Positions 12,232 to 22,515 of a DNA stretch of 64,000 bases are shown piece by piece (the first letter of the stretch is position 1; each line of letters starts with the position of its first letter). A program made the position numbers and the translations under genes. The notes beneath the pieces are model-generated. The model had not been told where the DNA came from. It worked only from the letters and a program-made list of their open reading frames with translations, and ran no database searches. Source of the DNA: Caprella mutica (Eukaryota; Arthropoda; Malacostraca; Amphipoda; Caprellidae); NCBI GenBank assembly GCA_947561585.1, contig CANNZV010002578.1:20197-84196 (forward strand), written 5' to 3'.

Positions 12232-12444
12232 GGGTCACACAGGTAAATTGACATCACTTCTTCTATTTCTAATTGTGACTCTATTAAGAAAGTCTGAAAA
12301 ACAGAAACTAGTTTATATTGAGTTGCTTTATATCATAAAAACTCAGTGTGTTCTAGATTGAAATGACAACTTTTTCCAGAAGAGGCAGTTAGTTATTTAG
12401 TTAAAAATAGTCTGTTAAAGTGCCGCAATTTACCTACCTGACCC
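12232..12444 (+). mobile_element. MITE copy 2 inside the P element (diverged)
   Basis: It carries the same terminal repeats (gggtcacacaggtaaatt on the left, gggtcaggtaggtaaatt read from the right). The right flank keeps TA; the left TA is mutated. The interior is shorter and more diverged than copies 1 and 3, suggesting an older insertion or a different subfamily. Confidence 0.75.
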
Positions 12445-13854
12445 TACAAAATTTTGTCTCTGAATTTCATTTTAAAGGACACATCATGCAATTTTTACCC
12501 CTTTGAAATAATATTCTTGCAAAGTCGGTGGATTTTTATTTACTCACTCGGATCATTCCTATGTTAAATTTTTTTCCAGTGGATAAATTGGGGAAATATT
12601 GGTGGATCAGTCAAACTATTTGGATTTTTTCAGCATTTCGAAAAAGTCACTGGGATTTTGTGCACCAAATACAGACTGGCCAGTATATGATGTGCATGTG
12701 TATCTATTTACTAGAGACTATAGCAAAATTGAAATTATATCTTTCTAATTTGATTTTTTTTAATTATCCTGACCATGTTTCTAAGTATGGTAGGAATGAC
12801 ACCAGTGTAGTGAGAAAATGAATTGGTCTCAAAGCTAGCTGAATCCAGATTGCTACATTCAAGATATAAGAAAGAGAAATTTTGTTTTCAAGTTAAGCTT
12901 TCCCATTTGTGACCTTAAGATATAAGTAATTTTTAATATTTTCTGTGCGAACAATCCTTAATTTTCTCCCTCGTGTATTTAACTGAGATCAGAAGCCAAA
13001 ATAGATAATTTCTTGGAGATCACTTTACCTGTTTCTGCAGTCTAGTTCGAAATTAGCCAGCGAGATATTTTACTTTAATATTCTCCTTGGAATGTCTTCA
13101 GCTGACTGTTCACCAAAATAGCAACCTTGACAGACCAGGACAGTGAACCATAATTAATCATCTTTCATGAATTAGTTACTTAGGTACCATAAATTTTATG
13201 TGTTTTAATTAATCAAATTAAATGAATCCTCTCATTACCTATATTTAATAGTTTAAAAAATCTATCACTGTTATGGTTATTTTTAGGTAGAAATCATCAA
13301 TAAATTGGGTTTAAGTAATCTAAGAAAAATTTGGCTCAACATTAACTTGGGTACCTATTGTCTTAACTACACAAAATTCAGTCACAGTATAAATTAAGCA
13401 GAGATATTGCTACATTGTTCTGGGTGTGTACTGGCTCTGATTAAGAAATTTAGAGATTGCATTAACCTCTAATATTAATTTTCTAAATATATCATTTCAG
13501 ATTCTAACATATTATTTACCAGTTAAATATTGTTTAAGTATTCACAGTAGCTACCTAACCTGGAAAAGAAGAAGAACTCATTTCTGTAAAGGTGAGCTAT
13601 AAGTTAGCTACCATTGAATTTTATCAAATTATCAATTTACATTATTTCCACCTATGGTTTTAGATTACTAAATAAGTAAATAGTAAATGATAGATTTGTC
13701 TTTGTTAAATCAAATGTAGCTGACTAGCTTCAGCTATATAATGATCTATTTTTATTTAATATTCAATCAGTAAAATTTTAGTTAGCATAGACTATTATCA
13801 AATAGACTTATAGTTGTAGGTTCCACTGTTAATATGTTAAAAAATTGTTTTCAG
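12445..13854. other. P element region upstream of the transposase
   Basis: No protein is recognised. The 97-codon frame at 12528-12821 shows no motif. A plausible 5' splice site (AAAG followed by GTGAGC, intron from 13592) and a strong 3' splice site (ttgttttcag ending at 13854, just before the transposase ATG) suggest a 5' untranslated exon ending at 13591 and an intron of about 263 bp. The promoter was not located. Confidence 0.4.
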
Positions 13855-16653
13855 ATGGGTCGAAAATGTTGTGTTCCAGAGTGCAGATCAAATTATCACC
13901 CACAAGATCCTCATGTCACCGTCTTCACCTTTCCCAAGGATGAAGTGAGGAAAAGGGAGTGGCTGAGGAGAATTCACCGTGATCAATTTGACCCTTCTGC
14001 TACTTCTGTCGTATGCATCAAGCATTTTCATGAAAAATTCATAGTAAGAGAGATGACTGCTGTGAGGATTGACAACAGTAAGGTTTCATGCAATAGAAAA
14101 GTTCCTATATTAACTAAAGATGCGTATCCTTCCATTTTTGTAGACCATCCATCATATTTTTCTAGTGAACCTCCTCTTAAAAGGAAAACTCCTGATGAAC
14201 GTAGAGCTGATATAGCTGTTTATGAAAATAAAATATTAGAAAAATTTCAAATTGATGATAAAATTAATTCCTTCACTGAAATTATTGATGGGCTCAGTGA
14301 AAAAATGAAAAATAAAAATTGGTTTTCCTCTAAATTAGAAGCTGGTGTAAACATATTCAAAGCCAATTTTGATCACAGTCCTCAAATTACCGTTTCAATT
14401 AAAATCAAATCTAACTTGAATGTTGATGTTTGGCATAACAATATCCTGCTACCTAAGGATAAAGTTAGTTGGATTTTAGGTAGGGAAAATAAATGTGATA
14501 AATGGTCCAAATTTGATACTTTAATAAGTCATTTTGAAAACTACAATGAAACTGGATGCTGTATTGAAGATAAGCTCAGTTATTCACTTAAATTATTAGA
14601 AGAATACTTGGATGATCCAAGTTCTTCTACACAAGTAAAATTCTCTATAGAACAATTAATCTTAAATGTAAATAAAAAACATAACTATAGTTCATCAGTC
14701 ATTCTTTGGTCATGTATGTTATTTTATACTTATCCATCTGCTTATATTCTCATTAGAAATTCAAATATCATCAAAATTCCTCATCCTTCTTATTTGAAAA
14801 AGTTATCTTTAAATTCTGGTATGTTAAATTCTGGTATTACTGACTCACATATTAATTATTTAGAAAAAAAAATGTCAACTCTAACTGAAGATGAAAAGCT
14901 TGTAAACTTGCTGCTGGATGAAATTCATATAAAGCCTAATTTAACTTATAAATCTGGAAAAATTCAAGGAAGTTGTGATACTTCAATGGCTCCAGCATCA
15001 AGTTTACAAGCTTTCATGATAACCTCTCTAAAATCATCTAATAAAGATATTGTTGCTCTTTACCCTGTAAAAAACTTAAATGCTGAAAATTTATTTAAAT
15101 TAATTAACACTGTTCTTTCAGAATTGAATAGAATAGGTTTCAAAGTTATAACTCTAATTTCTGATAATAATAGAATAAATAGAAACGCATATGAAAAATT
15201 TTGTAATGGCAGTTTAAAAGAATGTATTCCTCACCCTTTTGATGATACTCTAAAATTATTTTTTATATTTGATCCTGTTCATTTATTCAAATGTATTCGG
15301 AATAACTGGCTAAACATTAAAGACCCCATTCAGACATTTCTCTTTCCTTCATTTGATGATGATAGTTGTGAAATCATGTACAGAGCTTCTTTTAAAACAT
15401 TAAAAATATTGTATGACAATGAGAAGAATTCAATAATTAATCATGCTCCTGGTCTTTCGGAAAAAGTTTTGTATCCTACTAATATGGAGAGGCAAAATGT
15501 AAATTATGTTGTCAAATTGTTTGATGTTAAAAATGTTGCTGCCCTCCAAACACACAATATCCCTAATTACAAGCCTGTATGTGATTTCATGAATATCATC
15601 ATCAAATAGTGGAATGTAGTGAATGTTAAGTCGAAGCTCAAAGGCAAGCTACTCAGAAATGAAAATTGCAATCCAATCTTAAGTAATTCTGAAACTGATC
15701 AAAATTTGAAATTTCTAATCAAGTTTTCTGAATGGGGTCAAAGATGGGAAGCTTTATCAAATGATAAAAAAAGATTAGGTATGTTATCTGAAGAAACTTC
15801 ATTTGCTTTATTCCACACTTCTCATGCTTTAGTAGAGTTATCTAATTATCTTTTCATTAATCATGATTTTAACTACATATTGCTTGGAAAGTTTCAGACT
15901 GATCCTTTAGAGGCTAGATTTGGGCAATATAGACAAATGAGCGGTGGAAATTATAACGTATCAGTAACCCAAGTTCTTGAAAGTGAAAAAAAATTGAAAA
16001 TTTTGAATTTGCTAACCATCAATTCTAAATATGGAAATTTTGCAATCAAAGATCTTAAATGTAATTCACCTACTGATGATGATATAGGCAATTCTTTAGA
16101 TAACATTCCTCCTCCTTTTGATTCCATCACTGATTTTAGTGTAATGAAGTGTGATTTGTCTGAACATGATTTAGATGTAATGGTCTTCATATCTGGCTAT
16201 GTTTCCCATTCTGTTTGTGGTAGGATGAAGTGCAGTATGTGTAGCAACAGATTGTGTACTAGTGACATGTTAGATGTTGATCCTTCCACAATATCACAAT
16301 ATTTTTCTGTCATTAATAGAGGAGGATTAAAATATCCCACATCATTTTCTTTGGCTATATGTAGCACAGTTTTCAATGCCTTTCAGTGCATTTTAAATAA
16401 ATTAGAAGAAGAATTCATCAAAGCATTTGATCAACGTAACATTTTACTTAGACTATGTTTGAATGCAATGGATGATGGGGAAACAGATGAATTGTGTCCT
16501 GGTTGTAAAGTCTCCACAAGACACATCTACACATTATGCATAAGAACAATGTGTAATATTTTGCTGAATAATTACACAAAGTTGTACAATAATAATATTG
16601 TGGAACTGAAAAACAGAAAAAAGAAGTTGAAGTTATCAACATTAGAGAAATAG
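13855..16653 (+). pseudogene. P-element THAP transposase with one in-frame stop
   Basis: This would be the transposase that cuts the element out and reinserts it in the nucleus. The reading frame is open for 932 codons except TAG at codon 585 (15607-15609). Residues 1 to about 95 form a THAP zinc-finger DNA-binding domain: MGRKCCVPEC gives the first C-x-x-C type ligands, then the invariant tryptophan in REWLRRI, CIKHF gives the C-x-x-H pair, and AYPSIF stands in for the closing AVPTIF-like motif. The RNase-H-like catalytic core shows LLLDEIHI (proposed first Asp, residue 355), ISDNNRIN (proposed second Asp, 437), FDPVHLFKCIRN (473-484) and, after the stop, DPLEARFGQYRQ (proposed catalytic Glu, 686). 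The C-terminal region has FISGYVSH and paired cysteines, as in THAP9-like proteins. I chose the ATG at 13855 because it follows a splice-acceptor-like ttttcag and begins the THAP motif; an in-frame ATG lies at 13834. Without readthrough the product is 584 residues and lacks the catalytic Glu. The length suits the family (Drosophila P 751, human THAP9 903 residues). A possible AATAAA lies at 17083. Confidence 0.93.
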
Positions 16654-18057
16654 ATTGGGACTTGGTAGGGATACAAATTGTTAATATTTAAAACTAACCT
16701 ATGTATTTCTATTTTTATATATTAGCTGCATCCATCCATATTGTTAGATATATATTATTTTGATAAGTGGACAAAATATTATGATTTAATATTAGATTTT
16801 TCTTTACTTTTTATTAATGAAGTTGAATATAAATGTATTCTTCTTAACGATGTAGATTGTTGCTATTTTTGTGTAAAAATTATTTAATATATATTTTCTT
16901 GATAATAATAATTCCAATACATAGGAGAGATTTCAAATTTTTATTTATAGTCTTTTGTACACAAAATGAACAACAGCTAAACTTATGAAATTATATTTGA
17001 TATAATTATATTTTCAGTTCTTTTCTTATCCATCATTCTTAAATGCAGTATCTAAATCTTAATTTATTGATTTATTTAAACTAATAAACTGTAGCTACTG
17101 AAGTTATAAAAGACTTGAAAATTATTCATGTATTTCTTAAATAGATGGCTATTCATTAATCTTTATTAGCTAATCATTATTGGCTAACATAAGATTGATG
17201 AATGTAACAACCTAACATTGAAATAACAATTAATACTTGTTAATTAACTATATAATGGAATCCAGGATGGCCTCTACTCAGATGATCTTCAAATTCTTAT
17301 GATGCCAATTGTATATTGGTCTATGGAAATAAAGAAAAAGAAATTATATAGCAACATGTAATAAAAGTTCATATTGACATTTAATTCAATATTTCATTCA
17401 TCATTAATAAATAATTATTTTTAATTAAAACAAATTAATAAATACTTACCAATTTGTAATTTTTGAGATGAATGTTTTCATTTAAATACTGCAGTTGAAG
17501 ATAAAATGGCCAACACTGCCTGTTTGAAATGAAAAATATATTTAATTAATCTGAGCTACAATTTGAATAATAGCTAGGTATGATGAAATTTCATTATAAC
17601 TTAATAATAATAACTTACCTCAAGTTGAGTGGAATTCAGAAACATCTCATTGTAATTACGTCTGCTCATGCAATAAAAATAATATGAATAAGTTACACTT
17701 TTTGACTGAAAGAATAAATAAAATCATTTCTTGATTTAGCAATGAATGAAGTTTATGAAGATTATCAGTACTGACACAGTAAAGCTAAAACATGGATTTT
17801 ACAAAGGAACATTCTTCATAGATTCTCCAACACAAATCTGAGTTTTGATTTAGATATTAGAAATTAATTAATATGTTCCCATTACCTAATTTGTCTGAAT
17901 ATCATAATTATTCAATTAATGAGACATTTCTTGAACATTATCAAAGATATGAAAAGCTTTCTAAATTGATCCATGTGGACCCCCATATAAATTCACTTCT
18001 AATCCTTGTAAGTGTAATAATTGGTCTATACAATAACAAATCTCTAAAATTTAAAAG
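16654..18057. other. P element region downstream of the transposase
   Basis: AT-rich 3' flank with no second gene recognised. Possible polyadenylation hexamers AATAAA occur at 17083 and near 17327. The 76-codon frame at 17873-18103 runs into a MITE and has no recognisable motif. Confidence 0.4.
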
Positions 18058-18059
18058 TA

Positions 18060-18265
18060 CAGTAAAACTGAGTTATGAAGTATTTTCTATGTGTATGTTA
18101 TAGTCTATAGAAAACGATATTCGTCATGAATTTCATGCTAGGTATCCCTCAAAAACCTTAGTTTTCTCAAAGATTTCTATCAGAGAAAACTACAATGGTC
18201 CCTGAGTTGTGAAGTGGCTCTGAGTTATTAAATAACCAATACTTCATAACTCAGGAGTTTCACTG
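18060..18265. mobile_element. Tigger/pogo-type MITE inside the P element
   Basis: The terminal repeats are cagtaaaactgagttatgaa on the left and, on the opposite strand, cagtgaaactcctgagttat on the right, with TA on both sides (18058-18059 and 18266-18267). The 206-bp element is non-coding. The CAGTGAAAC start is characteristic of pogo/Tigger-related elements. Confidence 0.75.
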
Positions 18266-18518
18266 TAATAGGAAATTAGAAACCAGTTAGTTGAGAGATA
18301 TTACCATAAAGTGGTTACACTTCTCTTTGATAGTACCTACCTAGTATTTAGTAAATGTACTGTTTTATAAGGCAATAAGTTCAGAACATTTTGTTATTAA
18401 TTCCAAGATTTAGTATTTACAAGTAATTGGCTATGAACAAAATTAAAGAGTTTTCAAAACATTCTCTATTTCTCACAGATACTGATTTTGTAGACTTGCA
18501 GAGTCCCTATATAAGCTA

Positions 18519-18772
18519 GGGTGATGCATGTAAATTGCGGCTTTTTAATTATGGCCATTTCAATAGAGTCTCTAAAACATTCTGAACCTAAAATACATTA
18601 AAATGTTGCTTACCTACCAAAATAAGTGCAGTGCATGCTATAATTTATTACTTTATGTTTTTAACGTGTGTTATGAAGCTATGATGTTTCTGTTGTTAGA
18701 GGCCGCAGTTAGTTAGTGTGAACACAGTACAAAGAAGATACTATGGTGTGAAGCAATTTACCTGCTTGACCC
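18519..18772 (-). mobile_element. MITE copy 3 inside the P element (opposite orientation)
   Basis: Its reverse complement aligns with copy 1 (11599-11836), including the terminal gggtcaagcaggtaaatt and the internal ctgcggcctct and attatagcatg words. TA flanks both sides (18517-18518 and 18773-18774). The 254-bp copy lies on the other side of the transposase gene. Confidence 0.88.
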
Positions 18773-18774
18773 TA

Positions 18775-19772
18775 GTTAGGTACCACTACCACTGAACTGA
18801 TTAAGAAACTATAGGAAGTTAGGATTAAATCTTAGAATCTACCTAATTAGATAAAGTAAAATCTTGAAAGTCATCAGTTTGGCGAGGAAATGATTCAGGT
18901 CGCCACTTTTAAGATACTTTAAAGAAGAAATTCGACTTCCTTGTGAAGATTTTACATTTTTATGCTTCATGACTTATGTATATCTTACAGTATCTATAAT
19001 CTCTTGAGCCTATTAGTATTAGTAATAGTATTTCTATTTAATAATTTAATGAGTAATTTACAGGGTTTTTCATCTTATTAGACCTCTCGCTCTCCAAAGT
19101 CGCCAATATACTGGCGACTTTATCCACACTTTGAAATATGGAGTACATTTTTTTTTACCTATAAATTTAGATATCATAGATCATAATATAATAAATATAT
19201 CAATATAACTAGGTAGGCTGGTAGCTAACATCAACTCTATTCACATCAAGTGTCCAAAGAACAGAATTTTTAATTTGTTCTATATAATTTTGAAAAGTTA
19301 GCAAAATGCCACAATCATCAAATTTTTCCCTGATTTATAATCTCTGAATCCAAAAATTAATGGTAATAAAAGATTAAAAAATAAAAAGCAACAGTCCCAG
19401 AGGGTGAAAAAAGATTCATTTTGAGAACAAGAAATTAATAAGCTGCAATTTTCACATGGAATTCAAAGTGGAACTGTGGAATTATGACTTGTTCTCAACT
19501 ACTCGAGTCTTAATATGGTTATAGAGTATAGACTAACTTATATACCTATTGAGTCAATGACACATAATATCTGAAAATTATTCAGAGTATAGCCTACCTA
19601 GCCAGTTACTGTTATAATAGAAATAAAGTTGAACTAAAACACTGGTATAGTATTTGTATTTTTCTTAAATCAAAATACCTAGGATGTTAGTCATGACTCA
19701 TGTTACCTACATACTTTAACTAGAACTAGTTCATCACTGCATCAGTACTCTATAATTTATAGGTAGGTACAT
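18775..19772. other. P element right internal region, non-coding
   Basis: No gene is recognised. A 24-base near-perfect palindrome at 19097-19120 (aagtcgcc ... ggcgactt) is the most conspicuous small structure. A phrase near 19345-19370 (aaaattaatggtaata) is also found at 11966-11981 in the left half, so the two halves share old repeated material. Confidence 0.4.
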
Positions 19773-20043
19773 TGCAATTGAAGATTTCTACAATTAAAAA
19801 TTATTTGAAAAAAATATAGCATTCGATAGTAGAGATTCTAATGAATACACTGTAAAAATTTTTAATTTAAATTCCACTCGTAACTATTAAAATAAGTCAA
19901 TTAAATGGGAGCGCAACCGGTTTTTTTCTATTTATTCCTATCTAAATTAATGGAAGCGTAGCGCTTTGTTATGATTTCAATCAACAGCTGTTCAAACAAT
20001 AAACGCCAGAATGGTCCGGCCTGATACACTATAGATGGCCTTG
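19773..20043 (-). repeat. P element right terminal inverted repeat
   Basis: It is the reverse complement of the left repeat, identical over the outer 34 bases and similar over about 270. It keeps an 11-base stretch that the left copy lacks. Confidence 0.9.
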
Positions 20044-20050
20044 GGATATG
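20044..20050. repeat. Target-site duplication, right copy (ggatatg)
   Basis: Identical to 10409-10415 and directly adjacent to the CCTTG terminus. Confidence 0.85.
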
Positions 20051-20420
20051 CCACTCTACATTTCATTCTTCATTTTGGTGGATGCAAGATGGCGCTCCAA
20101 CTCGTTGCATAAATACTACTCAAGAATATCTCAAAGAAATGTTTCGAGGCCAAGACATAAGCAGAAGAACGGATAATTCCTGGCCAGCCCACAGTCAAGA
20201 TCTCAACCCTTTGAACTCTCACCTCTGATCTGTTGAAAAACTAGATTCAATTGAATCTCTTTGTATTCAAAGCTTCGCTGAAAGATATATTCAAAAAATG
20301 ATTGCGAGAATGTTCTGAATCGTGCTTCGTTCTTTCTGCCTCAACAATTTGTGTGGGCCTCAGAAGATTCGCTTCACACAATATAGGACAAACAGTTATG
20401 TATTTATAATGACATATGAT
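20051..20420 (+). pseudogene. Tc1/mariner transposon remnant, 3' part
   Basis: This continues the transposase remnant interrupted by the P element. Reading forward frames gives WWMQDGAPTRC (second catalytic Asp region, near 20080), YLKEMFRGQDISRR and WPAHSQDLNPLNFHL (third acid region), then a diverged C-terminal tail. Stops and frameshifts break the frame. I could not find a right terminal repeat matching the presumed left end at 9454, so the 3' end is approximate. Confidence 0.72.
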
Positions 20421-21545
20421 GCATTTAAAGTGCTTCTAATTCGCAATTTATAAATTACGGTTGTGATAGACATATATATATCATTAAGCTATATTCTTAT
20501 CAAATCTAATTTTCGAAAAAGAATTGCAGTTTTTGAATGCAACTTAATAGTTTTTATTGGTTATACTAATTACTATTCATACAACTTTCTTTTATCACCT
20601 CTTATCTGTTTATATTACTTACTTTTCAAACTACTTACAGTACACAGTTATACTCTTTTTCTGTTCATTCCATTCCAGTCATAACTGTAAAATAAATCTC
20701 ATAATTATATATTTTAAATAATTATTGTAATTTCATGCATGCATTAATTAATTGGATTCAGAAGTCCATTGAGTTGTAAATATTCATAATATTAAATTCC
20801 TTTTGCTGTGACATTAATTATTCCATTCTGTACCTTGTATGCATGTTGCTAAACTATTTCCCTGTGAATCTACATATTATTTTATATAAATATGCATACA
20901 CTCATTCTCTTGTTGATAATAATTCAGTCGTTTAAACTGAATTATTGAAAAAAACAAATGTATTATATTCAACATTGAATAATATAATTCTACGTACATT
21001 TTAATAAGAATACATAGTTAACATAAAAACATAAATAATTAAAAGATTTTTTTTATAATTCATGATATGTATAATAATTTATAACGAAAAATAATTGTTA
21101 TTAGTTAATTAATTTTCTGAAGACTATAGGGATTAGAATTGGGAACTGAAGAGAATTTAAAAAGATTAATTATTTCAGCTATTAGCTCCCAATTAGTAAT
21201 TATTTCAATCTATTTATTCACACATTATTAAAAAAGCAATACTTTCATAAATATATTAGTTTTATTTTGGATATCCTGTTATGGCCATAGAACGGCAGTT
21301 AGCGTACAAATTCATCATTTCAATTTTATAACCACTAAGCCAATTCACCACAACTATCGATTATCTCAAATAAAGAGATTCAATCAAGCTTTAATGGACC
21401 GAATTCGTGACTTAACTGGTAACTAAAAGCACCACTCAAATCTGACGAATATTCTGAGGTTCTGTGGCTCTGCTGAGTCATCAGATTTAGCAAATTAAAT
21501 CTTCATGATTGGTTTCATTGCTCATCAGATTCATATTAGATGAGA
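20421..21545. other. AT-rich DNA, nothing recognised
   Basis: No coding similarity or repeat boundary is seen. The 73-codon frame at 20463-20684 is hydrophobic but has no recognisable motif and no support as a gene. Confidence 0.45.
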
Positions 21546-22112
21546 TTGAATGATAGTTTGATCCTCTAATCATTGAATGATAGTTTGATCCTCTAATCAT
21601 TGAATGATAGTTTGATCCTCTAATCATTGAATGATAGTTTGATCCTCTAATCATTGAATGATAGTTTGATCCTCTAATCATTGAATGATAGTTTGATCCT
21701 CTAATCATTGAATGATTGTTTGATCCTCTAATCATTGAATGATAGTTTGATCCTCTAATCATTGAATGATAGTTTGATCCTCTAATCATTGAATGATAGT
21801 TTGATCCTCTAATCATTGAATGATAGTTTGATCCTCTAATCATTGAATGATAGTTTGATCCTTTAATCATTGAATGATTGTTTGATCCTCTAAACATTGA
21901 ATGATAGTTTGATCCTCTAATCATTGAATGATAGTTTGATACTCTAAACATTGAATGATTGTTTGATCCTCTAAACAGTGAATGATAGTTTGATTCTCTA
22001 ATCATTGGATGATAGTTTGATCCTCTAATCATTGGATGATAGTTTGATCCTCTAAATAATGAATAATAGTATGATCCTCTACACATTGGATGATGGTTTA
22101 ATCCTCTAAACT
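21546..22112. repeat. 27-bp minisatellite, 21 units
   Basis: Exactly 21 units of 27 bases (ttgaatgatagtttgatcct followed by ctaatca) run from 21546 to 22112. Units in the left two thirds are almost identical, while those beyond about 21890 carry more substitutions. Because the period is nine codons, the minus strand stays open for 199 codons (21487-22086) as repeats of SNYHSMIRG. I treat that frame as a repeat artefact because it lacks a signal peptide, other domains or an adjoining gene. Confidence 0.95.
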
Positions 22113-22413
22113 TCTCGCAAATGATATCGATGGGACTTGGCGGTGCAAGAGTTGATGGTGGACTTCATCCAATAGAAATACACGGGATAGAATGAATTCT
22201 TTTGATGAATTTCAGTTTGACAAGTAAAAATTATATATATTATTGACACAACTAAAATAAAAATATGTTATACAGATATTTTCAGTTTAAGATTGTTCAA
22301 TAATTGAATGGAGTCAAATTAGATGATTAATTAAATTATGACAAATGGGCTTGGCTACAAATATTATTTATCCAAAATCCAGCTACACAGTTTCTCTTTA
22401 AAAATATATCTAA

Positions 22414-22515
22414 CTGATAACAAGATAATTATTGAGGGATAATGAACAGACGAAACTCTGACTTTGGATAATTAGATTTGGATATCGAGAACGACAAAGA
22501 GGACAAGGGATAATT
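22414..22515 (+). repeat. Dispersed direct repeat, copy 1
   Basis: It matches 30573-30693 in the same orientation, from ctgataacaagataattatt to aggacaagggataatt, but lacks about 18 bases present in the second copy. It is probably a fragment of an interspersed repeat. Confidence 0.75.

Larger units (their letters stand above)
10416..20043 (+). mobile_element. P-element-superfamily transposon, about 9.6 kb
   Basis: Both ends are defined by long inverted terminal repeats whose outer 34 bases are identical and which start CAAGG and end CCTTG. Members of the P superfamily typically begin with CA and end with TG. The 7-base sequence ggatatg lies immediately outside each end. An 8-base reading, ggatatgc, is possible if the left boundary is moved by one base. 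The interior carries a P-type THAP transposase (13855-16653) in the left-to-right orientation, three copies of one MITE and one Tigger-type MITE. About 3.2 kb precedes and 3.4 kb follows the gene, so the element is much longer than the 2.9-kb Drosophila P element. The insertion splits a mariner transposase remnant. Confidence 0.92.

Noticed and set aside
12528..12821. 97-codon open frame in the P element as a possible cargo gene
   Set aside because: It has no recognisable domain, AT-driven composition and no start-site or splice support.
15577..15630. A 54-base GT...AG segment (gtatgt to ttaag) that would remove the in-frame TAG as an intron
   Set aside because: The segment encodes sequence matching the conserved P-type motif on both sides of the stop (CDFMNIII and WNVVNV), and 54 bases is very short for an intron. 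A nonsense substitution is simpler.
21546..22112. Regular repeats that might suggest a CRISPR array
   Set aside because: The units are contiguous 27-mers with no unique spacers, and the context is a eukaryotic genome.
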